A stretch of 64,000 bases of DNA, taken from contig JADCRB010000018.1 of NCBI GenBank assembly GCA_021464245.1, positions 1,054,001 through 1,118,000 on the forward strand. Direction: 5' to 3'. The stretch is from Carallia brachiata. Its lineage: Eukaryota; Streptophyta; Magnoliopsida; Malpighiales; Rhizophoraceae. Every line of letters starts with the position of its first letter. Position 1 is the stretch's first letter. Position numbers and translations under genes: made by a program. This document shows positions 36,494 to 45,817 of the stretch, in pieces. The notes under the pieces were generated by a model. The model did no database searches. It saw nothing but the letters and a program-made list of their open reading frames with translations, and had not been told where the DNA came from.

Positions 36494-38695
36494 CTAGGCT
36501 AAAAAGAAGAAAGTAGCAATTATAGGCTTGATGTGCATCTCAGCCTTGTTTCCACCTCCAACAACATCTGTAATCGTCAAATGCAACTCATTTGAATGTG
36601 CACATTCAACCCTGGTGTCCATGCTGTCTTTCTTTGGGAGCTGTTTATTTGTGTCAATCGCATCAGCAACCATTGTAGTGACTTCAGTGGCCAATGACCA
36701 GTGCTTCTCTGTTGCCAATTCTGCTCTTGATTTCGTAAATTGACTTAAAACATCAGCGCCCATTTCCTTGTTATCATGCAAGGCGCTGTCAATTGATCTT
36801 GGCATATCTCGCAGCATTGGTGCCTTAGATGTAACAGAATGGTCAAAAGAAACTTTCCTCGGAAGTGGGGTCCTGGCTGCCTCCAGAGATTTGGTTGATT
36901 CTTGCAACATTTTCTTCCTACATAAGGTAACATTTGCATTGTCCATCTTATTACACCGCGGAGATGGCTTTGATGGAGGAACTACAAAGTTAGAAGCCTT
37001 CGAGTTGGGCCCTTTTTTCTTAAAACATTTGCTCCACAGGACACCTCTTCTGTTGCATTAGTATTGGCATCAAATTGGCTCCTGATCAGCTTCTTTATGG
37101 TGTGGAATAAATTGGATATCTTGCCACTCCTCCTCTGGCTACTTGAAGAGCTCTCAGTGGTCTTACTGCTGTCAAATTTTCCGCTCTCATTAGAAGTTGT
37201 GCACAGAGAATTGCTGTAGGAATTGGGATCTAATATCGGCTGTCTGGTTTTCTCAAGGGATATTTGATTTGAGTTTGTGCCAATGTCACGTATCAAGGAC
37301 TGTATGGGCAGGGTTTGGTATTCTTGCATTTCAAACCTGCAGCAAGTGTTTAGTTAACGTCGGTAAACCAGTTCTTCTACCATGCAAAATCTGTCTTTCT
37401 GTAGTCTGTCAATTTGCTTTGCAAGCCTTTAGCTGACTTCCTTTAAAGTTTTCAATTCCTCCTCAATCTTGGCAAGCTTTTTACCCTGCAGCAGCAACAA
37501 TGAACAATTAAGTTAATCTGAAAGAATCATGTAGCATTCTATTGGGACTTACTGAATTCAAGATCAATTATGTAGGCTATGGTGGAGAAATATATGTACT
37601 TTTCGATTCTCTCTTTTCTAATTCGAGCTCTTTGTTTTCCCTCTCCAGCTCAAAAACTTCTAGCTCGATATCTTGAATGGCTTTGGATTTCTTCTCATTC
37701 ATTTTGTGTCTACAGGTCAATTCATTGCTTCGAAAGCCAGAAACAAGATCTTGAAGCATCAACGGCTGGCTCTTCACGTGGTTTTCATCGGCCTCAATTT
37801 TTTGTTGCATTTTGTCTATTGCGTTCTTTGCCATCTTTAGCTGCTTCTCTGCCAATATACCCTTTTTGATTTCTTTCTGAAGGTCATTCATCTCCGTTTG
37901 CATCGAGTCGATATTTACATTAAGTGTGTCTATCTCTGCCACCTTATCCTTTAAGCCTCTTTGCAAATCGCTGATGTAGGAGCGCTGCTGTTGTAGCCCA
38001 TACATTCCAAGTAATTTCCTTTATAAGGTCTTTTTCCTCTGGTCATATTCTTTTACTAGACTCAATAAATAATGAGCATTGTCCAACTTCCTCTGAAACC
38101 AGAGATTGATTATCAATCTCTCTGCACTCTCTTTTGCAATGTGGATTTAGTCGTGCATCCGTTTCCATTGCAGTCTCAGTCCTTATAGGCTCTTCCTCTT
38201 CCTGCATTTTCCCTGCCTGCAATTGTTGGCGAATGCCATGTAGCCTATTGGTTGCTATAATTTGTAACTGACTACTTTTGCATGCTGTCTAACAAAACAC
38301 TTGCTTCACGAATACGGAAAAAATATACATCCAGAGGAAATTTGCCCAACTTTTGTGCTTGACAACATGTCGAAATGCAACGAATCTTCTATTTTGTTCA
38401 ACTACATTGATCCTTTATATAACTAAAAAAAATTGAAGCGATAAAATGTATGTTTTTAGTTATTTCACATTTTATCAATGTGATTGAACAAAGTTGCTAG
38501 TTGGTTGCATTATGAATATTTTCTCTTCTCTGACAAATTTCCACTTACCTGTGTCCTTATGAATATTTAACTCTACAAATAAACTCTATGAAACAAATAG
38601 AATTTGCAACAATGTTGTCAGAACCGAAAAAGCCATATAGTGCAATTATTACTCAATTTGGTTCAGTAATTTCATGCTTGCGCACACGCATGCAT

Positions 38696-38726
<31 letters not shown>

Positions 38727-39006
38727 TGATGAATTATTATCAGACTTCTTTTCGTCTTGAATCTCTTGGCAGCTTGAGCCAACTGTATCTGTCAACGTAG
38801 GCACAATCCGCAAAGGGAAACCAGTAAATTTTGACAAAATCAATAAATAATTGTACGCAACAAATGTGTGTACTATTTAATTGGAAGCATCAGGTGCTAG
38901 CCTGAGTACCTGTATACTCAGTTGAAGAAGATTTCTTCTTCTTCTTGGACACTGCTGCAATGGCGATAACTGCAGCCACGACCAGGAAACCGCCCCTGAA
39001 TATCAT
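36494..39006 (-). pseudogene. CHUP1-like coiled-coil gene, decayed
   Basis: Relative of CHUP1, the outer-envelope actin-binding protein that anchors and moves chloroplasts. A first exon (39006-38910) encodes a hydrophobic start (MIFRGGFLVVAAVIAIAAVS, then a Lys run), like the CHUP1 membrane anchor. Next come an acidic piece near 38796-38720, one near 38213-38100, the main coiled coil (about 38100-37590: LQRGLKDKVAEIDTLNVNID, ending ELERENKELELEKRES), a piece with the family's RFCMVEELVYRR (about 37485-37330), and Ser-rich C-terminal segments (37329-36496). In-frame stops lie at 38021-38023, 37429-37431 and 37354-37356. The frame also shifts near 38095 and near 37040. The proline-rich and conserved C-terminal globular domain of CHUP1 is absent. 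A rewired short gene is possible, but several independent lesions favour a pseudogene. Confidence 0.7.
38695..38721. repeat. (GA)n microsatellite in CHUP1-like pseudogene intron
   Basis: An uninterrupted GA run directly beside the predicted donor of the second piece of the CHUP1-like gene. Expansion could have disturbed that splice site. Confidence 0.9.
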
Positions 39007-39679
39007 TGCTGTCACATTGCGGGGCTGATATGATATGTATACAAACCGAACCAAGTGCTCTGTGTTTTCACCATCACCATATTCTTATCAATTGGACAAA
39101 TGGGACACTGATATTTTATGCATGTGCTTCATGGTTCAGGCACGATCTCAAAATCTCATCTCCGTGGTTAATTTTGTTTTAACTTCACCGTACTTAATTT
39201 TTGATAACGATAAAATAATCACAGTTCATTTAATGATATTTAATAATTTATTTATTTTTTTTAATTTTAATCATTATGTTTATATTATTTTATTATTATC
39301 TAAATATTTTTATTTAGTATTTTTTTTTCTTTTTAGCTGCTTGAGTAGTACTGATATTAGTGGTTTTTAGAAGAACGCGTTGCTTAGTTTGCCAGTGGAA
39401 TGTTAGTACTTCCTCCCCTTTGGTTTCCTCAACCTTTCCAATTTTGTTTTATGGTTTGGATTTATGTTCCCTAAGTAATTTCACCCTTATTGTTAGGCCA
39501 ATTGGCCTATGTCTGGTTTACTAATTGTTTCTTATCAAATTCCATGCAAAGCAAACTTGGGAATTTTTTTTTTTTGCTACGCAAAAGTGGGATATTAGAA
39601 TCTAGAAGTAAAAGACACGAGGAAGACATTTGTTGTCACACACCGGGCGACATGTAACTAGGCTAACGTGTCAAGGCAC

Positions 39680-39952
39680 TACACAACGTGCGTGACATGT
39701 AACTCCGGGCTTTTTTGATACTATGGACGTTAGGAAGTAGGCCCAATTAGTTTCAGCAAGTCAAAACCCAAGCCCAAAATAGCAGTCATCCAAGCCTTTC
39801 AAAGCCTGATTTGAAATAGAATCCAATCCAATCCAACCAATAATGTTCCAACAAAAATCCAAAAGCCTGATTTAGTGTCTTTTACATTTGTTGTGTAGTG
39901 CCTAACGTCCATAGTATAAAAAGCCCGGAGTTACATTCACGCACGTTGTGTA
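39680..39952. mobile_element. 273-bp inverted-repeat element, possibly with TA target duplication
   Basis: The left arm (39680-39734) begins CACAACGTGCGTGACATGTA just inside a TA and ends ACTATGGACGTTAGG. The right arm (39901-39952) is its reverse complement over about 53 bp at roughly 90% identity by eye. TA dinucleotides at both outer ends fit a Tc1/mariner-type duplication, but the ends do not match the usual Stowaway CTCCCTCC. A further inner copy of GGCACTACACAAC appears reversed at 39889-39902. Non-coding. The transcript would fold into a long hairpin. Confidence 0.6.
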
Positions 39953-40983
39953 CTTTTTCCACTTTCCCCTCTTCAAATACTCAATAAATTAAACCCAAAA
40001 AAAAAAATACTCAATAATTTTTTTGTAAATTAAAAAAAAACATTTATTATTTTGACCAAAAAAAAAGAAAACATTTATTATCTCTAAAAAAAAAAAAAGA
40101 AAGAAAAGAAAACACTTATTATTTTAAGTAGTCAGAAACATTGTAAAGCAAGCCCTACCTACATTTATGATGCCATCTCCTGAACTTCTACAGGCCTTCT
40201 GGCTTGTGGCAAACTAGCATATGTTCCATCAAAACTAATAGAAAGATAGTTTCTCATACAATACATTATTGATTAAAAATTTAAATGTTTTACCTTCAAT
40301 TTGAAATTTTATTTTTTGTTTGAGCTAAAAAAAAAGTGTTCATAAGTATATTAGTTATAGTATTTGTGGACTGAAACTGGTATATCTATTGTTGTTGTAC
40401 CTCATTCAACTACTCATAAAGAAATAAACTTATCACCTGTCATTAATAGGACCGAGCGTGACTCTCTTAAACCGACCACAGTTAATGAATCTAAAACCAA
40501 CACTGTGCCGCAAACTTGTGAGCATAGGAGACTGGTGTCGCCCTAAGCACTCGCATTGATATTCAATCTTGAGTCAGATGTGAAGAAAGTATACTAGATC
40601 ACAACTAGACTACTACTTTGGATGACAAATTTAAACTTTAATTAAGACACGAGATTTAGAGACAGCTACGTCAAAACATCAAAATCAATAGAAAGATGAA
40701 ATTTAACATAAATGAAAAAGCTTTTTATTTTCAAAAATAATTTTAAAATAATAATAAATGATATGAATTATTAAAGAGTTAAATTTTTTAAAAAAATTAA
40801 ATTGAGATTATATACTTATTTATTATTATTTAAGTATAATTATCGTAATCTTAATTTTAAAAAAAAAAACCTTACAAATATTGAGCTAAAGGACAAAATT
40901 GAACAATTTAATAAAGCAAAAACCGTAATTTCATCCATTTGTTTTGTGTCTTTTAAGAATTTTATTTAGAATATTTTTTTTTA

Positions 40984-41308
40984 AATTTCACCATCAACAT
41001 TTTTTTGTCAATTTTTTTTATTATTTTTCATTAGTTGACCGTTAAGTGTAACACGTGACAGTCTAATTAGCGATACATCATCTCATTTATAATTTACGTC
41101 AACAACACATCATTACCTTACAGTTTATAATTTATTTTATCTGTGATTTTTTTTTTAATCTCTATCTTTCAATTTTATAAAGATATTAAATGTATTATTA
41201 ATTGAACTGTCACGTGTTACGATGATCAAATAACAGATAAGGAAAAAAAAAATGACGAAAAAATGTTAAAGGAAAAATCTAAAGTTAAAAAATATTGGAG
41301 GTGAAATT
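40984..41308. mobile_element. AT-rich foldback element, third example
   Basis: Arms 40984-41062 and 41206-41308 are imperfect inverted repeats. Outer blocks AATTTCACC pair with GGTGAAATT, and inner blocks GTAACACGTGACAGT pair with ACTGTCACGTGTTAC almost perfectly. The loop is about 140 bp. Non-coding. It is not clearly the same family as the copies at 5035 and 33131. Confidence 0.55.
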
Positions 41309-41551
41309 GTCGTATGATATAAAGACAAAGAGGGGCGAGATTCAGAGTTTTGCCATTTAATAACGTATGAGGGAAGGATTGAACAATGCTCCAAAAGAGA
41401 GTACCCTTTACTAATTTACTAATTCGACATTGTCATTAGTAGGTCAGCGCGATGGATCATTTGCCTCGCGGTGCTGTCTAACAGACGACGCTCTCCAAAG
41501 TGACAACCTCAGCCGTGCGTGCCGGTAGCCTTCTCATCGGAATCCATCCCA

Positions 41552-42622
41552 ATGGAGGAGGAAAAGAAAAAGAAGAAGCCCGACATTCCTCCAAATTTCG
41601 TGACTCTTCAACAACTGAAGGAACGCTGGATTCAAGAGCAGCAGCGAAAGCAAGAGCTTTTTCACAAACAACAACAACAGCAGCATGACCCTGATGACGT
41701 GGCGGCGGCATTGGACCAGGTAGAACAAGAAGAAGAAGAAAAAGAAGAACATCGAAGCAGGCAACAACAACAACAACAACAAAAGAAACGAGAAGAAGAA
41801 GGCAATAGGGTTTGGCCGCCCAGACGGAATTATCGGCGGAGAAATCTTGATTCCGGAGCCTCCAGTGGCGGCGCGCATCCCGAGATAACCGACCCCGGCG
41901 TCACGGTCGCCCTAGTCGGTGAAGGAAGTGGCAGTGAGTGTACTGCGACGGAGGCGAAGAGCGCGGAATTGGTTGATAAGGGGAAAAAGAAGAGGAAGAA
42001 GAAGAAGAAGAACTACAACAACAACAAGAAGGAGAAGGAGAAGGAGGAATTGGGAAGTGAGGCGCGCGCTCCGCCGATCAAGAATGAGAAGGAGAATGTT
42101 CCGGCGCGGAGATGGAGATTCAGGAAAGTTGGGAAAATGCGGATGGATTTTCGGCCTAAGATGATGAATAACATTGTGGCGGAGTCTGATCAAACGGTTG
42201 GGATCGAACGGAAGACCGACGTTGTTGAGGAAGGGGGTGATCCGGTAACCGACATTGAACAAAAATTTGGGGATCTGTCTCTGGAGAAAACGAAACTGAG
42301 ATTAGAGAGTCAAATCACGGTCAACAACTGGCGCAGCAGAGCTAATAGAGATTATAATGGTGTTCCCAATCGCGGAAATAGAGAAAATGTGGGTTATAAT
42401 GGTGGGTTTAACCGCGGTTATAGGGGTGGTTATATTGGTTTCAATCGCGGTAATAGGGGTTATGGAGGCTATAATGCTGTTAATGGACGGAATAGAGGAG
42501 GCCAAAGGTGGTTGAATTCCTCTGGGGAGCACAGAGTTTGGGTGAGGAAAGTAGAGGCTGCTGATGGAGGAGATGATTCTGTGGACCGGAGCTCAGGCGT
42601 CTCGTTGCTGGAATTGGAGTAA
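41552..42622 (+). CDS. Uncharacterised polyQ, lysine-rich and RG-rich protein (356 aa)
   Basis: Intronless gene encoding a 356-residue, highly charged, probably disordered protein. I chose ATG 41552 (context CCAATGG). Upstream in-frame codons back to about 41519 include no earlier ATG. N-terminal residues 10-35 (PDIPPNFVTLQQLKERWIQE) are the only segment that looks like a folded conserved helix. After that come two Gln runs (about 40-44 and 71-77), Lys/Arg blocks (144-153, 159-166), a basic patch RRWRFRKVGKMRMDFRPK (186-203), and an Asn/Arg/Gly/Tyr-rich tail (about 266-320) with repeated NRG, RGG and YGG units. RG/RGG-YGG tails are typical of RNA-binding, phase-separating proteins and of arginine methylation substrates, so an RNA-related role is an inference from composition only. 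No RRM, zinc finger or other named domain is visible. Confidence 0.85.
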   Translation: MEEEKKKKKPDIPPNFVTLQQLKERWIQEQQRKQELFHKQQQQQHDPDDVAAALDQVEQEEEEKEEHRSRQQQQQQQKKREEEGNRVWPPRRNYRRRNLDSGASSGGAHPEITDPGVTVALVGEGSGSECTATEAKSAELVDKGKKKRKKKKKNYNNNKKEKEKEELGSEARAPPIKNEKENVPARRWRFRKVGKMRMDFRPKMMNNIVAESDQTVGIERKTDVVEEGGDPVTDIEQKFGDLSLEKTKLRLESQITVNNWRSRANRDYNGVPNRGNRENVGYNGGFNRGYRGGYIGFNRGNRGYGGYNAVNGRNRGGQRWLNSSGEHRVWVRKVEAADGGDDSVDRSSGVSLLELE

Positions 42623-45600
42623 TTTTTATTGGTAATGCATTGGTGCCTTATTGTTTAATGGCTTGTAAAGGTTTTGATTGTTTGTCTTTGCTTATTGCAA
42701 TGGCTTTGTTTTGTTGGAGCATGTTGTATACTGCATATTCTAAGAAGTTGGTCCGTGTAGAGTTTATCTAATTGTTCACTGAGTTGGAGAATTGGGTTTG
42801 TATGTGAATGTGGGAAGGCTGAAATTTGGTGTGTTAAAAATTGCATGCAGTGACCTCTTGTTGAATGTTTAACCATGATGGAGCTTTGTAATTTTAAATT
42901 GACAGCATTGTTGGAAGCGGTCACTCATAATTCTGTGATTATTAAGATACATTTGTAATTTCAGGTTGTACATCCTCGTAGCCACAATATGGTTGGCTTT
43001 GGCAACCACTACTGCTTTCATTTGGCTCCAGATTGTAGTACTTCATGTGGGCATTGAACATTTTGATTGTTATTTCACTGGCCCGTGAGCTACTTGGCTG
43101 CATTAAAATTATTGACGGTGTATAAAAGCTCTTCCTGATAGGCCTTTTTAAAGTTGTCTTCTTGTCAACTTTTGACTGTGAATTATGAACTCTAATGGCG
43201 TTTTTTTCCCCCTTTTTGTGGATATTATGAACTCTAATGATCCCATAGTTTAGTGTTGCAATATAGATTGAGGAAAAAGATGAGGATAACTAGACATTAC
43301 TCAGAAAATCAATGTACAGACCTGCTTGCAGGAAACGGAGATTAAACTTGTGGATCTGTAGTATATGCTGTTTTTCCACTATTGTCAGGATGGTTTGACA
43401 TTTTTAATGCATTGAGTTTGCAAACAATCTCTTCTTTTTTTATATTTATTTTTATTTTCGCTAATTGATGTAGCGTGTCGCCTGGTTTAGGACTCCAGCC
43501 ATTATTTGCATTCATTAAGCACACCCTGATCTTACTTGTCTCTGCTCATAATAAAATTTTCCTTTATTTCTATCATGCAATGCAAACTGTTTATATTGCT
43601 TCCAATTATGAAGTGTCACAGAGCTCCTACTTGGTTCAGCAGTCCATCTGTGTTGATGGCCTATATTATTGGTTCTTAGACCAGAATCTCTACCAACTTT
43701 TTGTACTCATGGCTTGTCAAATAACAATTGTTTGGTCAATGCCTAACCGATGCAGCCGTTGCACCTTCATCATGTACCCAGTTACAAGGTACCCTGAGAT
43801 AGTTAAGCATATAGGAACTCCTTAATAACTAGGTTCCTGGATATGTTAATCAGTTATTGAATACAACACTTGGGTGTGTGAGTTAAATGTATGATGTCAT
43901 GTATTGGAAATGCTGCATTTGTCTGCTGCATAATTCTCTCAAAAAAAAAAAAAAACTCATTGTGAAATTGAAAAAATCGTAGGATTAATTCAAAACTATT
44001 AACAGGCCACAGCCTTCAGACCAAATACATATGCTGTGTACTCAAACATGGTATAATAGAGGAAAAATCATTGTAACAAATTTGAAAATGTTTTGTCCTT
44101 CTTTTGATTTCGTTGCTTCATGGTGAAAGTTATCGTCTCTCTACTTGACATTCATTAAAGTATCAATCTTTGCTCCAATCATAGAAACTAAATTAAGGGA
44201 TATGTTTGAATGCAGGTGCATTGGTGGTAACTAAAAGAAGCAGAGGAAAGAGAATCCTACATGGTTAGAAGCACTTGAATATTTGACGTGTACATTCTAC
44301 TCTTATGGCACTTTAATGTCTATTGAAATTTTAATCATATCTTTTAGATTGCTGTTTATCTTCACTCCATTTACACATGGTTGACTATTTAGATGAATGA
44401 TATGTGATGACTACTTTTCTCCATTTTGTGCATGTCTGCATCATGCCATATATTCATGCCAGCGAGAGAGGGGTTCATTTGCTGGTGTAAAGTTACAGGT
44501 CGGAGACAACTGCCAAGGCGTGTTGTCAAATGACACAGTTTTGAGGCGCAATTAGCCTCATCAACAGAATCCTGACAGATGGCTCTGATTAATAAAATAT
44601 GAAGCCACATAGCTTCCTGATACAAAATGTAACCAACAGGGAGGTGGATGAAAATAGGCTAAATTACACACATTCATTTTGTCTTTGATGAGCAGGTATT
44701 GATTATAATTTATATGCCAAATGATAATTAAAGGATTTTATTATCGGATGATGCCCTACCTGCGTCAAAGCTGTTCTTGTTGAACTCTGTTTTAGTTTTT
44801 CTAGTGTATTGGCCAGCCTTAATTCCCATGAACTGGAGCATTGATTGATTCCACGGCTACAGTGAATTTAGATTTGATATCTCCAACCCAAAATTTTAGA
44901 CTTAGATTTGTGATGTAGAAAATTTAATTACTGTAGCGTTCTGCTTCGAACCCAAATGATTCTTCTTGAAAGGATCAAGCAGGATGGAAGCACAAAACCC
45001 AAAAGAAAAGTCTTGCAATGTTTGGTCGACGAATATCATACCCATTGCTACGTATTCGGTCAGCAATTTAGCATAAATAGACTAAATTAAAACATCAAGC
45101 CAAGCGAATTTGGAATAAACGTCTTCGCTGGTCACGAGCTGTTTAGGATCCAAAAATCCGGAGCAAATTAACCGGAAAATAACAGAATTCAACAATGTGA
45201 TAAATAAAGTTTCGAAATTCAAAAAATCTTGAAACTGCTACAACTTGTGAAGTTCGGGAATTGACGGATCAGTTTGAAATTCAAAGCAATGTAACTGCAC
45301 AGAACCTTCCGTAGCATCAACTTCCAAGGAATAAACAAAGTCTAAAACCTAGCTCAAAATGGCTAGTAATTTAAGATGTCTATGAAATATCCTTACACCA
45401 CAAAACACACATCTAAGCACCCAAATTTGCAAAAGGTGGTGGGATCATAGAGAAATATATCTCAAGCCACAATTTGCCAAGCTTATGCGCCAAGCAGAGT
45501 TCCAGAAGCATGTGTTTGAACAACTATCAAAACATACAAGAGCCAGATACCTCAACCCTGCCCAAGAATACACAAATTGGTATTTATTGATGATCAAATT

Positions 45601-45817
45601 AAATCACCAGGTTACATTCAATGAGGATTCCTCCCTCTCTACCATAAGAGCATATAAAATGTCCTAAGGTCTTGCCAAAGGAACATTAAAGAGAACATTT
45701 GAAAAGCTTTGCTACCAGCAACAAATTGTCCACCTCCATCACAAGTTAGTTCACTTCCTTGAAGCAGATTCCAAATTTAATGCTAAACCAAATACTTGGT
45801 CATTTCCCGCTATTCTT
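42623..45817. other. 3' UTR and intergenic DNA, no gene seen
   Basis: The first several hundred bases are probably the 3' UTR of the RG-rich gene. Acceptor-like TTTCAG/GTTG at about 42964 hints at a spliced UTR. The rest, up to the mitochondrial SSB stop at 45818, is T-rich DNA of near-genic composition with short open frames (for example plus 43475-43825 and minus 44389-44625) that I cannot match to any family. Confidence 0.45.

Larger units (their letters stand above)
39007..41551. other. Intergenic between divergent CHUP1-like pseudogene and RG-rich gene
   Basis: Holds a long inverted repeat (39680-39952), A-rich low-complexity DNA (39990-40110), and a foldback element (40984-41308). No gene recognised. 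The open frame at 40364-40546 has no known domain. Confidence 0.5.

Noticed and set aside
36494..36946. Separate gene from the long minus-strand frame at the CHUP1-like 3' end
   Set aside because: It continues the CHUP1-like gene after one frame shift and shares its orientation and Ser/Lys-rich style, so it was included in the pseudogene.
41519..41551. Earlier start for the RG-rich protein
   Set aside because: The upstream extension begins with GTG. The first ATG is at 41552 and has a good context.
43475..44625. Open frames downstream of the RG-rich gene
   Set aside because: No similarity that I can recognise. Composition fits UTR or intergenic DNA.
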